A stretch of DNA of 64,000 nucleotides from Acidimicrobiaceae bacterium (GCA_003151475.1 PLXQ01000031.1:25163-89162); one strand, 5' to 3'; numbered from the stretch's first letter, positions 34,680-43,837 are shown. The notes: a model not told the origin generated them from the letters alone. Numbers and translations: made by a program.

Positions 34680-34890
34680 GGATTAAACCAGCCATCGCTC
34701 CGCCCCCACCCTGGAACAACGCTCCCCACGCCAAAAGCGTCACACGAAGGACGCCTAGCCGCTTATTTTATCCCCACAAGCCCCATAGGGTCACTCTGCG
34801 AGGCCAACATACGCCTAACAGCGCAACTACCGAGCGCCGCACATTGAGCCGACCGTCCGGAGGATTTCCGGATCTCGGACCGGCCAGGCT

Positions 34891-35790
34891 TTATGGAAGG
34901 GAATGCGTAATGAGCTTCCCGATGTCGATGTAGCCCTTGGTGTTGGCATGGATATTGCCCAACTGGCAGAACCAGGTGAGCTTGCACACCTCCACCACGG
35001 CCTTCGGGATCTTCCCATAGGGGGATAATTTCGCCATCGTGGTCAAGGGGGTGTACGCACCCGTGGCGGCGGTGACGTCCACGAAACTCCCGCTCGCACT
35101 GGCGTAGGCCGTCTTGAGAGTGGGGTTTATGAGGTCCTTAAAGGCGGTGACGGACTCGCTGGCCAGGCTCTGGTTGGCGCTGGAGGCCGGGAAAGCCGGA
35201 AACACCCAGGCCCCGAGAAGGACGTCCGGGTACGTCAGTCCGACGATAGGCACACCGGCTCCGGCAGCGGACCGGAGGTCTCCCGCAAGTGCGGTGACGT
35301 TCGTCCGGATCGTGTTTTCGGCTGTTGTGACGCATGTAATCGGATTGGACGCCGATGCACAGGACGTGACGTCATTTCCGCCGATCGACACCGTGATCAA
35401 ACCAATCTGCCCCGAGTGTGCCGCAATGAAGGCGTCGGCGGCAGCGATCTGCGTCTGCGTCGGATAGGCAACAGCGTCTGTCGCCGCTGGGGGGCCGAAT
35501 GGCGTCGTACAGCCCTTGACATTGAGGATCGACGCCGTCGTGGCACCACCACAGCCGAAATTCTCGAGCTGCATCTTGAGCTTCTTGGCGACGTAGCCGG
35601 TGTACCCACTGGTGGCTCCGCCAGGGGTCGGTGAGGGCTGGTACCCGACCGAATACGAGTCGCCCAACGAGACGTAGTACTTGGTTGTACTCGAGGCATG
35701 GCTTACCGCCGGCACGACGACCACTGCCACGGCCGAAATGCTCAGCAGAGACAAAACCATACGAACTGGCGACATACGGAAACGATTCAC
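34891..35790 (-). CDS. Secreted SGNH/GDSL-family hydrolase-like protein
   Basis: A 299-residue exported protein with signal MVLSLLSISAVAVVVVPAVS. Block I reads YYVSLGDSYSVGYQ with the Ser nucleophile, and block III is VSIGGNDVTSC. Near the C-terminus is CQLGNIHANTKGY, where His is present but the usual Asp three residues before it is replaced by Gly. The fold fits an esterase/lipase acting outside the cell, perhaps on acylated glycans. Whether it is active is uncertain because of that change. Confidence 0.78.
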   Translation of the reverse strand: MNRFRMSPVRMVLSLLSISAVAVVVVPAVSHASSTTKYYVSLGDSYSVGYQPSPTPGGATSGYTGYVAKKLKMQLENFGCGGATTASILNVKGCTTPFGPPAATDAVAYPTQTQIAAADAFIAAHSGQIGLITVSIGGNDVTSCASASNPITCVTTAENTIRTNVTALAGDLRSAAGAGVPIVGLTYPDVLLGAWVFPAFPASSANQSLASESVTAFKDLINPTLKTAYASASGSFVDVTAATGAYTPLTTMAKLSPYGKIPKAVVEVCKLTWFCQLGNIHANTKGYIDIGKLITHSLP

Positions 35791-35954
35791 AGCCCCTCCC
35801 CCGGGTCCTGTCTGTTTCTGTCAGCTGATCCTGCGCCTCTGCGACCATTAGGTCGACGCTGGCAAGCCACCCGAGCCTACCCCGCTGGCTGCTTTCCTGC
35901 GCACCGGGTCTCTAGTCGATCGACCACGCTATCGCTATGCCGCAGGTCGCCTGA

Positions 35955-36206
35955 GGACGGAATGTCTCCCAGGGGAGCGGTCGAGATGAGGCGATGAGGT
36001 GCCGCCGCCCAAGGCTGGGCCGACCCTTCCCTGTCATTGACACCGTTATCAAGCGCATCCGTAGGGAGCGGAACGGGGGCCGATCACTCCGCGCCGTCGC
36101 CGATGGTCTCAATGAGGATGCCGTGCCAACGGCTCACGGCGGCAAAAGGTGGCATGCGTCCACTGTCAGCGCACTGCTGAAGAGTCGTACCCAGTTGCCT
36201 TTGTGA
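35955..36206 (+). pseudogene. Serine recombinase/resolvase C-terminal remnant
   Basis: An 83-codon open stretch that begins after a stop at 35952. It carries the end of a serine-recombinase domain: PRLGRPFPVIDTVIKRIRRE, RSLRAVADGLNEDAVPTAHG and RWHASTVSALLK. These match the recombinase-domain helices found after the resolvase catalytic part in large serine recombinases. The N-terminal catalytic domain, with its Ser and Arg residues, is missing. It is best read as a broken mobile-element gene, though an internal ATG at 35994 could make a 70-residue fragment. Confidence 0.55.
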
Positions 36207-36288
36207 TCTCAGTAGGGCCCGCTGCCTCGACGAGGTACGCGCGTTCCTCGACTAATAATCGCGCGCCAGTCGCGCGAACGATTCCTGC

Positions 36289-36648
36289 TCAGTGGCCTCG
36301 CCGGATCTCAGGGTAGGTATCGAAGGTCAGCGCCAGAGCCCTGAGATAGGCCCGGTCCAGTGGGGTCAGTGCAACGTCTCGACCCTCTTCGGCGGCATCC
36401 AGGAATAGAGCTTCCTTCTCCATCGCCTCCAGGTCCTCAGTGCCGTAGGAGGCCACGTAGGCCCCCGTCAGGATGAACCAGTCGGGCCACTCATCCATCA
36501 GGCGGAGAGGCGTGATGATCCCGGCCAAGAGGTCGGTGGTGAAGGTGCGTAGTCGCTTCACCGTAGCGAGCGACAACTCCTCGTCCAGGTACTGGAGGAG
36601 GTCCTCGTCGATGGAGTCGAGGTAGGTGACGAGGAAGTCGTTCGCCAT
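36289..36648 (-). CDS. Small acidic hypothetical protein
   Basis: A 119-residue cytoplasmic-looking protein starting MANDFLVTYLDSIDEDLLQY and ending FDTYPEIRRGH. It is rich in Asp, Glu, Leu and aromatic residues with no membrane segment or known motif. It probably forms helices. ATG 36648 is the natural start. It lies alone between the recombinase remnant and a beta-helix gene and may be cargo of a mobile element. Not recognised. Confidence 0.55.
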   Translation of the reverse strand: MANDFLVTYLDSIDEDLLQYLDEELSLATVKRLRTFTTDLLAGIITPLRLMDEWPDWFILTGAYVASYGTEDLEAMEKEALFLDAAEEGRDVALTPLDRAYLRALALTFDTYPEIRRGH

Positions 36649-36703
36649 CGACGCTCAGCGTACCGAGCCTCGCTTGTCTCGACCGGGACCCATGGGGAAA
36701 GCA

Positions 36704-36735
36704 GAAGGGCCGGGTCCTTTCGGACCCGGCCCTTC
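36704..36735 (-). terminator. Strong hairpin terminator
   Basis: A perfect 14-bp stem, GAAGGGCCGGGTCC (36704-36717) against its complement (36722-36735), around a TTTC loop. It is 52 bases downstream of the 36787 gene stop on the minus strand. It is followed by a short T-containing stretch and should end that transcript. Confidence 0.75.
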
Positions 36736-36786
36736 CTTCGTACTTCAACTGTGTTCAGTACCCGCTAGGGGTACCTCCTGTTGCTT

Positions 36787-38955
36787 TCACGGGCAGCCGT
36801 AGAATCCCTCGTTGAAGGGAGCCCCAGGACCGTTCGCACCAGCGTGAACCGTTCCACCCACACATGTGGAGTTGGCAGTCCAGCTGTTAGCAGGTGAAGC
36901 GTTGGTGTTCGGGTTACTCGTAACGGCGCTACCTGCAGCGCTCGTACCGTGGATCCCGCCGCTGACGGGAAGCACCGTGTAGGGCTGCGTCAGGATCGAC
37001 ACAGTCACCGGTGTTCCGCCCGCAAGGTTCCCAGCAGGAATCGACACAGCCGCGCCGCCTGTGTTGACGACCAGGTCACCGTTAGCCAGCCCAAGAACCT
37101 CACCGGCGGCGATGGTCTCTGCCGTCGTTGCGTCGATGTTGATCGACGTGTACGACGTCCCGACAGGCCCAAGCGCTGTGGCCAGGCTCAGGTTTCCGGT
37201 ACCGATTCCACCAGGAGATGCCGCAACATCCCAACCGGTGTAGTCGATGTCCGACGCCACTCCACCACTCACGCTGTTGTTCGCGATGGAGTTCGGCGAC
37301 CCGTTGTTCGGGAACGGACCATCGAGGTTCGTCGGCGTCGTTAGGCCGCTAGCCACGATTCCGAAGCCAAGGTTGGCACCGGAGTTACCGTCGCTAAGGC
37401 CGTTCGTCGTGGTGCTGGCACCGATGGTGTTGGCGGAACTCACCGTGAGGTCAACCCCAAGGCCGTTGTTGGCGATGTTGTTGCCGTCGACGGTGACACC
37501 ATTGGCGACCTCGAACACAACCCCGACCTGAGCAGCTCCAGTGATGGAGTTGTCATTGACCGAGATGCTGCCCGTACCGCCCGCAAGCGCAGTCTTGAGG
37601 ATAGTCGTCGGGGTGCCAAGCACGACCTCTTCGTTCCCGCCGGAAATGGTGTTCGACAGGGACTGGTTAGGTGCACCGAGGGATCCACCGACCTTGACCG
37701 CTCCAGAAGACGCTTGTGGAATGACAACGCCAGCGTCGTTACCCGAAATGGTGTTGTCAGCCAATGTCGCGCTGGCCACTCCAGCTGCCGGGGTACCGAG
37801 GTCAACGCCGATTCCAGGCGTCGGGCTTCCAGCTGCAGGCGTCGTGTTGTTGTTGCCAGACACCGTCACGCCAGCTCCAACCGAGGGAGACGTAATAGCA
37901 CTGCAGTTTGTGGCCGCAGCACATCCACCAACCTGAAGCGTCGAGCTCGGAGCCCCAACGATGCCGATCTCGCCCGTAGCCGAAAGGTCAGTCGGTCCAT
38001 CACCAGTCACGCTGCCACCAGAAACGGTGCAACTACCGGCCCCACACTCGATTCCCGCGCCACCGTAAGCCGGACGAAGGGGTGCAAGGTTGACGGACGA
38101 TCCGGCAGGAATACCACCCGCAGGCGCTGTGCCTGAGAACGAGATGGTCTTGCCGGATCCAGGGTACGTGGCGCTGTAGTTACCGGTTCCAACGCCAGCG
38201 ATCAGAAGAGGTGAAGGACCAGAGCCGAACTGCACACATGGCCTCTTCTTCAGGTTGACCGGGAAAGCAGAGTTGGAACCAGCCGGAATGGCAGTCTTCG
38301 TCACAGTGTTGCACTTGGTCAGCTGCGGCGTCGAGCCGTTGATGACAGCGGCGGTACCGCCGCCCACGAACGTTCCGACACCACAGCTCGCACCGGTGAC
38401 GGCAACGCCGCTGCTCGAAACACCCGCGCTGCCCATGTCCACGCCAGCGTCAGGGCCAACAGAACACGACGGCAGCGTCTCAGAAGAAGCGTCGATCTCC
38501 AGGTTCTGGACGCTAACTCCAGGGACATTTAGCACAACCGGCGCAACCGGGGTGGGGCCGCCAAGACTCACGAATGACGAGGCAGGCGGCGCGATGACCG
38601 TCCTGATGCCCCCTCCCACGATCGCATCACCATTGTTGCCGGTTCCGGGAGTGGACACCAGCGTCGTGATGGCGTCAAGCGCAGAGCCGTAATGACCCTT
38701 GGCCACGTTGATGGTCTGAGGCACTCCAGAGGCCGCAGCCTGCGCAAGCGCGTGTTGGATGGTCTGGCAGCGCGCCGTTGCGGGGGTCTTCGTGGTGCAG
38801 TTGTTCCCCCCGTCGTGGCCAGAAACCGCCACATACATGTTGTTTGTTGGGTTGGCCGAAGCCGAACTCGCGGCCACCACGGCCATGAGCCCGGTGACCA
38901 TAGCCCCAGCAGCCAAAGCCTTGGCTACTGATGCTCCAATGGTTCTCCGATTCAT
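36787..38955 (-). CDS. Secreted right-handed beta-helix protein 3
   Basis: A 722-residue exported protein. The signal is ALAAGAMVTGLMAVVAASSA with SANPTN after it, then NMYVAVSGHDGGNNC and CQTIQHALAQAAA, matching the opening domain of the 29638 and 32550 proteins. Repeated SGNN/NTISGN turns with Asn and Thr fill the body. It ends VHAGANGPGAPFNEGFYGCP. A strong ribosome site GAGGAGC precedes ATG 38955. Its third codon positions are visibly less GC-rich than the neighbours', suggesting strong expression or a separate origin. Function unknown. Confidence 0.8.
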   Translation of the reverse strand: MNRRTIGASVAKALAAGAMVTGLMAVVAASSASANPTNNMYVAVSGHDGGNNCTTKTPATARCQTIQHALAQAAASGVPQTINVAKGHYGSALDAITTLVSTPGTGNNGDAIVGGGIRTVIAPPASSFVSLGGPTPVAPVVLNVPGVSVQNLEIDASSETLPSCSVGPDAGVDMGSAGVSSSGVAVTGASCGVGTFVGGGTAAVINGSTPQLTKCNTVTKTAIPAGSNSAFPVNLKKRPCVQFGSGPSPLLIAGVGTGNYSATYPGSGKTISFSGTAPAGGIPAGSSVNLAPLRPAYGGAGIECGAGSCTVSGGSVTGDGPTDLSATGEIGIVGAPSSTLQVGGCAAATNCSAITSPSVGAGVTVSGNNNTTPAAGSPTPGIGVDLGTPAAGVASATLADNTISGNDAGVVIPQASSGAVKVGGSLGAPNQSLSNTISGGNEEVVLGTPTTILKTALAGGTGSISVNDNSITGAAQVGVVFEVANGVTVDGNNIANNGLGVDLTVSSANTIGASTTTNGLSDGNSGANLGFGIVASGLTTPTNLDGPFPNNGSPNSIANNSVSGGVASDIDYTGWDVAASPGGIGTGNLSLATALGPVGTSYTSINIDATTAETIAAGEVLGLANGDLVVNTGGAAVSIPAGNLAGGTPVTVSILTQPYTVLPVSGGIHGTSAAGSAVTSNPNTNASPANSWTANSTCVGGTVHAGANGPGAPFNEGFYGCP

Positions 38956-39279
38956 TTGTTTAGCTCCTCGGTCCTGGTGCCCCGTAGTACGGCCAATAGT
39001 GCTGACGCGACGGATGAGACCAAAGGCCTCGTCCTGGTGGCGACGCTGTCGCCACGTTGTGGTCAGCTCAATCCCCCGCCCCCGGATGCCCCCCTAGACG
39101 TGACACGAGCGACGGAAGTCGCCACGCATGACTGATCGTACGGAAGCCGACCCGGTCTGCCCTCACTAAATGTGATGAAAGACGGGCAGCACCTAAAGAG
39201 CCACACTCTGCGGTCGGCGCGGGTGCAACAGTGGGTGTCCGCCCGTCACAACCCTGCTGACCTGGCTAAATACGAACCC
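38956..39279. other. 324-bp intergenic region upstream of beta-helix protein 3
   Basis: It holds the promoter and leader of the 36787 gene, including the GAGGAGC ribosome site just before ATG 38955. A TACGAT hexamer on the minus strand (plus ATCGTA, 39135-39140) could be a -10 box. No ORF or strong terminator for the preceding L,D-transpeptidase gene was identified here. Confidence 0.4.
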
Positions 39280-40071
39280 TCAGGCCACGATATCGACAGG
39301 GGTTCCCGCTGGGACCTGCTGGACGAGAGCGGCGATCTCGGGGTTGGTCAGCCGCACACAGCCGTGGCTGGCGTATCCGCCGATCACCTGGGGCTGGTTG
39401 GTGCCGTGGATGGCGATCTGACCAGGACCGCCGTCGAAGGAGTAATAGGTGTTCGAAAAGCCCGACAGCCCGAGCGCATAGGGACCGTAGGGACCGGTCG
39501 GGTCCGTGAGCTGCAGGTCCTCGGTCACGAAGAAGTGCCCGGTCGGCGTGGGCGAATCGGGACTCCCCACCGCGGCCGATGCCTGCAGGACCTGGCTGCC
39601 GCCACGGTAGAGCGTCACCTTCCGGGCACTCAGGCTGACCACGATCCGGAGGTCGTCGGTGGTGAGCGTGACGTTCGTCCGGGTGACCCAGCCGGTGAAT
39701 TCATTGGGCCGCTCGGGCAGGTACACCTGCAACCATCCCCCCTGCACGGCGCTTACAAGCAAGGTGAGCGGCGCGCCCAGCATGTTGGGGTTGCTCAGAC
39801 TCTGCGCCGGCCCCGGAGCTCTCGGGGTTTGATAAATGGGAAGAGACGGCACCGAGGCCGTCGCTATCCACACCGATCCCGCTGGAGGTCCGCTCGCCAT
39901 GGGGTCGGCACTGGCGATCGTCGCGCCGGGGGTGACGGAGGTGGGAGGGGATACGACCTTGGCCTTCGGGCGCGCCTGTGTCGTCGTTCCTCCGCAGCCG
40001 GCAAGGCTCAACGTCAAGAGCACCGTGATGGCCGTTGCCGTCGCACTTACGGCAACCGTTCGCGAAATCAC
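39280..40071 (-). CDS. L,D-transpeptidase lipoprotein (YkuD family)
   Basis: A 263-residue envelope enzyme that makes 3-3 crosslinks in peptidoglycan or attaches proteins to it. The N-terminus has a lipoprotein signal ending LSLAGCGG, so Cys is the lipidation site. The YkuD domain carries IAIHGTNQPQVIGGYASHGC with the catalytic pair His and Cys, followed by VRLTN. An SH3-like region may precede it (GAPLTLLVSAVQGGWLQVYL). The start is GTG 40071 with AGGA upstream. It acts outside the membrane. Confidence 0.87.
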   Translation of the reverse strand: MISRTVAVSATATAITVLLTLSLAGCGGTTTQARPKAKVVSPPTSVTPGATIASADPMASGPPAGSVWIATASVPSLPIYQTPRAPGPAQSLSNPNMLGAPLTLLVSAVQGGWLQVYLPERPNEFTGWVTRTNVTLTTDDLRIVVSLSARKVTLYRGGSQVLQASAAVGSPDSPTPTGHFFVTEDLQLTDPTGPYGPYALGLSGFSNTYYSFDGGPGQIAIHGTNQPQVIGGYASHGCVRLTNPEIAALVQQVPAGTPVDIVA

Positions 40072-40225
40072 AAGGAAAATCCTACCGGCGGCGCCGGTGG
40101 AAACGGCAGCACGTATCGGTTACCCCGGGCGCGAGGAACGGGCACCTCCGCCGACGGCGTCGATGCCCGTTCCTCTGAAAACTCCCGACCGCCCGCCATC
40201 GGGCAATCAGGCCACATCATGTGCG

Positions 40226-41584
40226 CTACGAACTGCTTGATGTCCGATCGTTCTGGTGCAACGCCAGTCGCAGCACGCGACGGGGGCCGTCCACCAGCAC
40301 GAGGAGGAAGAGGCCGAGCATCAGAAGTACGACACCGGCCACACCCATCACCCAAAGGCCGGGTCCGGCACCGGTGAAGGCCAGCTTGCTCGAGGACGAC
40401 TTGGTGGCCGCCGCCTTGGCTGTCGACGCCGCCTTAGTGGTGCTTGCCGCGGCCGCCTTGGCCGCAGCGGCACTGCTACCGGCGTTGGCTCCGAACGAAA
40501 TGGGCACCACCACGGCGTCACCGCCGAGGTCGCCGTAGACGAGGGCGCAGGTGGCCCCGGCCGCCACCTGAGCGGCAGTGGGGGGGCACGGGTAGTTGGC
40601 GGCGTCAGCCGTGGGGTTCCCCGATCCACCCGTCTCTGCTCCGAGGCATGACTGTGAGCACCCCGCTGCGGTGGACCCCGGGGGGCCCAGTGTTCCGGTG
40701 TTCACCGTGAACGCCGTCGCGGGCAGGCTCCCCGTTGCATCGGTCGAGATGATCTTGGCCAGTGTCCCGAACGGGTCGGTGCAACCAACGGGGACGGGCT
40801 TCGTCCCGACGGTGCTGTTCAACACGGTGGGTTCGCCTGTGGCCCCGTTGCATTCCAGGATGGAACCAAGAGACTTGACGAACAGGCCGGATCCCGTCAC
40901 CGAGACGCTCTGTCCACCGGTCAGGCAGGTCGCCGGGTTGACAGTGACCTTGGCGGTACCGCCGGTGCCGGTGGCAGGCGCCGCTGTGCAGTTGGCCACT
41001 GGCGCGAGGGTCGTCGTCGTCGTCGTCGTTCCGTCGAAGCTGTAGCTCACGTCCATGGTGGCCTTGTCCCCGGCCGCGTCGACGAAGAGAACCTCACACC
41101 CGGCCGCCTGGCCGGTCGTGGGTGGGCACGGGAAGCTGGCGGCGTCGGTCGCCCCGTCGTTGTTGGCCGAGTCGGTGCCGGACGCGGGAGGCCCGAGAAT
41201 GCCGGCCGTGAGACTGAACCCGGTGGTCGGGAAGGTGCCTTTCTTCGTGGTCTGGAGAGCTGCCGCCCCGCTACAGCTCACGGGAAGCTGCCCGAGGTCG
41301 ATCGGGTTGGGCAGTGAAGCGACGAAGAGGGGCACGTCGATGGTGGGCTGCGGGCTGGCCTTGCTGCACTCGAAGAGTGCACCCGGAGACTTTTTGGCCA
41401 TTCCCGACGCCGTGACGAACACTGTCTGACTGGTGCCCGGATCGATTGGTCCTGTCTGCGTGAAGCTGATCGTTGGCGATGCCGCCGAAGCGGTCACGGC
41501 CACACCCAGCAGTGTCCCCCCGGACACAAGCACTGCTGCGCCGATCATCGCAATCCGCGCGCTGGTCATCTTGAAGCGTCCCAC
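40226..41584 (-). CDS. LAFTG-anchored surface protein with neocarzinostatin-like domains
   Basis: A 452-residue wall protein. The signal runs to VTASAASPT, and two Cys-containing beta-type domains follow, each with an ECS/ECN pair and a YPCPP or FPCPP motif. An Ala/Ser/Thr linker leads to LAFTGAGPGLW (about residues 401-411), a hydrophobic helix and a basic tail (DGPRRVLRLAL). This is the sorting signal of LAXTG-type sortases, and a sortase lies at 42713. A second protein with the same eleven residues is at 54480. It has no catalytic motif. Confidence 0.8.
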   Translation of the reverse strand: MGRFKMTSARIAMIGAAVLVSGGTLLGVAVTASAASPTISFTQTGPIDPGTSQTVFVTASGMAKKSPGALFECSKASPQPTIDVPLFVASLPNPIDLGQLPVSCSGAAALQTTKKGTFPTTGFSLTAGILGPPASGTDSANNDGATDAASFPCPPTTGQAAGCEVLFVDAAGDKATMDVSYSFDGTTTTTTTLAPVANCTAAPATGTGGTAKVTVNPATCLTGGQSVSVTGSGLFVKSLGSILECNGATGEPTVLNSTVGTKPVPVGCTDPFGTLAKIISTDATGSLPATAFTVNTGTLGPPGSTAAGCSQSCLGAETGGSGNPTADAANYPCPPTAAQVAAGATCALVYGDLGGDAVVVPISFGANAGSSAAAAKAAAASTTKAASTAKAAATKSSSSKLAFTGAGPGLWVMGVAGVVLLMLGLFLLVLVDGPRRVLRLALHQNDRTSSSS

Positions 41585-41609
41585 GGTCCCCTCTTTCCCC
41601 TGGTTTTTC

Positions 41610-41652
41610 GATGGCAGAGCGGGCGGGGCTGATTGCCCCGCCCGCCGCCATC
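41610..41652 (-). terminator. Long GC-rich hairpin
   Basis: A core stem GCGGGCGGGGC (41619-41629) against GCCCCGCCCGC (41635-41645), extended by GATGGC (41610-41615) against GCCATC (41647-41652). It sits between the stop of the 41712 gene and the start of the 40226 gene, so it may terminate the former or attenuate the latter. No T run follows on the minus strand. Confidence 0.6.
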
Positions 41653-41711
41653 ATATTTTGGTGACGATACCCCTTTCGGGGCTCGATCACCACCTGTAAC
41701 TGATACTTGGC

Positions 41712-42317
41712 TCAGCTCGTTGTCGACGTCCCGCTCTTGATGGCGAGGCTGGACACGCCGGCTCCGGCACACATGGCCGTGATCTGAGCAGTGGTGTTCT
41801 TCAGAACGACGGTGGCGTTCGAGCTCTTGCCGCTGTCAGTACCCATGTACGAGCCGGATCCACTGGTGGCAGGGCCAACCTTGAAGCCGGGATTCGTGCC
41901 CGTTGTGGGCGTGGCGCCCGGGAACGTAACCGACGTCGGGGCGATCTTGGAACCCGGTGCCCACGTCGTGGTGAACGTGATAGGCGTGGTCGAGGGGCTA
42001 GCCAGTGACGTGCAGTTGTTGCCCGTGCTGTTGTACGAGGCGTGGGCCGTGCCCTTGGCCGCCTTCACTGTGCCGCCTCCGGCAACGGCGCACTTCTTCT
42101 CCGAGACGTTCACCGTGACCTGGTCGGTCTTCGCTGTTCCACCAGTGACGAGCGGCGTGGCGAAGCTGATCGAGCCCGTGACTTTGGTACAAGTCAGAGT
42201 TCCGGGCTGGTTGATCGGTCCACCCTTGGCCGAGGCGGCAGTCACACCGAGCATGCTCACGAGGGAGAGCGGCATCAGCACTGCTGCAACTCCCATTGCG
42301 ATCCTTCTGGTCTTCAC
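41712..42317 (-). CDS. Small secreted protein
   Basis: A 201-residue exported protein with signal GVAAVLMPLSLVSMLGVTAA ending TAASAKGG. The mature part is beta-rich with three or more Cys (LTCTK, EKKCAVAGG, NNCTSLAS) and ends in Ser/Thr. No anchor motif or domain is recognised. The start is GTG 42317 with an excellent AAGGAGG seven bases upstream, so it is probably well expressed. The proximity to the sortase and anchored protein suggests an envelope role. Confidence 0.7.
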   Translation of the reverse strand: MKTRRIAMGVAAVLMPLSLVSMLGVTAASAKGGPINQPGTLTCTKVTGSISFATPLVTGGTAKTDQVTVNVSEKKCAVAGGGTVKAAKGTAHASYNSTGNNCTSLASPSTTPITFTTTWAPGSKIAPTSVTFPGATPTTGTNPGFKVGPATSGSGSYMGTDSGKSSNATVVLKNTTAQITAMCAGAGVSSLAIKSGTSTTS

Positions 42318-42712
42318 ATGTCCTCCTTGAGGAATAACGGTTGGTGAGGTTTAAACGCCCCGGGCACTACTTTCATTACAGGCCGGATTCCCTTTCGGTC
42401 ATTTCCCGCCCCGGGTTCCGCCGACGGTCCGCTCGGCATCGACCCACGCAGTTGTCCAGCGCCCCCCTTATTGCCATCTAGGCGGGAAGGCACCAGGCCA
42501 GTGGCGATGCCGCGAAACGACGCCGCCCCTACCCGAAGTGACCCTCACCCCCCAGACTTCGAGGCCATCGTGACCGATCGCCCCGGCCCACTACACCATC
42601 ACTTTTGAGGAAATCCCCGAGGGACTCAAAGGCGTCAGGTGCTCGGACGAACACTACAGTAGCTGCCCTTATCGGCGATCCCCCGTCGCCCCTGACCGGC
42701 CGTACACTCGAC
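42318..42712. other. 395-bp divergent intergenic region
   Basis: It separates the secreted-protein gene (minus) and the sortase gene (plus) and must hold both promoters. AAGGAGG lies at the left end. A TACACT hexamer at 42703-42708 stands four bases before the GTG start of the sortase and could be a -10 box for a nearly leaderless message. A TTG-started frame from 42605 also enters the sortase gene. Confidence 0.4.
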
Positions 42713-43699
42713 GTGGTGCAGCACGGAGTCTTGAAGAAGGTCGGGACCGCTCTGTGCATCCTCGGAGCCATTCTCCTTGCGTTCGTGGCCTTTCAGCTCT
42801 GGGGCACCTCCTTCTCCGAACATTCTGCTCAGACCCGGCTGAAGACCGAATTCAGCGCTCAGCTCAACGCACACTCCTCGACACCGCGAACGTCGACCCC
42901 CCCGACCTCTTCTTCCCCGACGACTTCGACGGCCCAGGGCGATACGTCCGGTGGCGACGTACTGCAGACTCAGGGGGGAAGTGACGGCACGAGCACGGGA
43001 TCGGTGGCGGCCGGCTCGCCCATCGGCTTGCTCACCATCGTCCGCATCGGCATGGTCGACGACGTGATCATCGAAGGCGTGGACGATGCCGATCTGCGCC
43101 AGGGACCGGGTCACTATCCCGGCACTCCTCTGCCGGGACAGGCAGGAAACGCCGCCATTGCGGGACATCGCACCACCTATGCGGCGCCGTTCTACAACTT
43201 GGACCAGCTCCGAACGGGCGACCCCATCGTCGTGCGTACGATCGCCGGCACCTTCCATTACGCCGTCACGCGCACGATGATCGTCGTTCCCACCGACTCA
43301 TCCGTTCTCGATGACACCGCCGTGTCGGAGCTCACGCTGACAACGTGCAACCCCCGTTACAGCGCGGCGCAGCGACTCGTGGTCGTCGCTCTACTCCAGA
43401 GCTCGCGCTTGGCCGGCGTTGCCCAGCCGCCCCATCACCGGGGTCCGTCGCGTACGTCGGCCACGTCGACAGCCAGCACCTCCAGTCTCGGGGCCGGGGG
43501 CGGGGGCAGCGGGGTGGCGGGTGTCGTTCTCTGGGGCCTCCTGGCGGCCATCGTGGGGTTCTTCGTCGCTCTCATTTGGCGGAGGTCGAAATCCCGGGTT
43601 CCTCGATGGACCACCGCCCTGGTCGGCGTCCCCGGCATCTTCGTCACCATGTTTGTCTTTTTCGGGCATCTGAGCACCCTCCTGCCTGCTAGTTTCTGA
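42713..43699 (+). CDS. Sortase (class E-like) with C-terminal membrane helices
   Basis: A 328-residue transpeptidase that anchors proteins carrying LAXTG-type signals to peptidoglycan. An N-terminal membrane helix (VGTALCILGAILLAFVAFQL) and a Ser/Thr linker lead to the catalytic domain. NAAIAGHRTTY holds the His (about residue 152), TLTTCNP the Cys (212), and AQRLVV the Arg (221). Two more helices follow at the C-terminus, which is unusual for a short sortase. GTG 42713 is preferred; TTG 42605 would add 36 residues without a signal. It likely serves the proteins at 40226 and 54480. Confidence 0.85.
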   Translation: MVQHGVLKKVGTALCILGAILLAFVAFQLWGTSFSEHSAQTRLKTEFSAQLNAHSSTPRTSTPPTSSSPTTSTAQGDTSGGDVLQTQGGSDGTSTGSVAAGSPIGLLTIVRIGMVDDVIIEGVDDADLRQGPGHYPGTPLPGQAGNAAIAGHRTTYAAPFYNLDQLRTGDPIVVRTIAGTFHYAVTRTMIVVPTDSSVLDDTAVSELTLTTCNPRYSAAQRLVVVALLQSSRLAGVAQPPHHRGPSRTSATSTASTSSLGAGGGGSGVAGVVLWGLLAAIVGFFVALIWRRSKSRVPRWTTALVGVPGIFVTMFVFFGHLSTLLPASF

Positions 43700-43739
43700 G
43701 CGGCGTCAAAGTTCCTGGTCAGGCGGTACAGGCGTGGGG

Positions 43740-43784
43740 GGCAAGCGAATCGAACCCCGGGCGGGGCTGCCTCCGGGGCTTGCC
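43740..43784 (+). terminator. Two-part hairpin after the sortase gene
   Basis: GGCAAG (43740-43745) pairs with CTTGCC (43779-43784), and inside it CCCCGG (43755-43760) pairs with CCGGGG (43773-43778). It is 40 bases after the sortase stop and is a likely terminator. It also contains a GTTCGATTC-like string on the minus strand, but the arms do not fold as a tRNA. Confidence 0.45.
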
Positions 43785-43837
43785 TAGGCCTACGGTTCCA
43801 CACAGCGTGGGAAGAGACCCCTGGGCACGCGCGTACA

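Noticed and set aside
43735..43790. Possible tRNA or tmRNA end because of a GTTCGATTC string on the minus strand
   Set aside because: The sequences flanking the string do not pair as a T-arm, no acceptor stem or anticodon arm is found, and the hairpin explains the complementarity.
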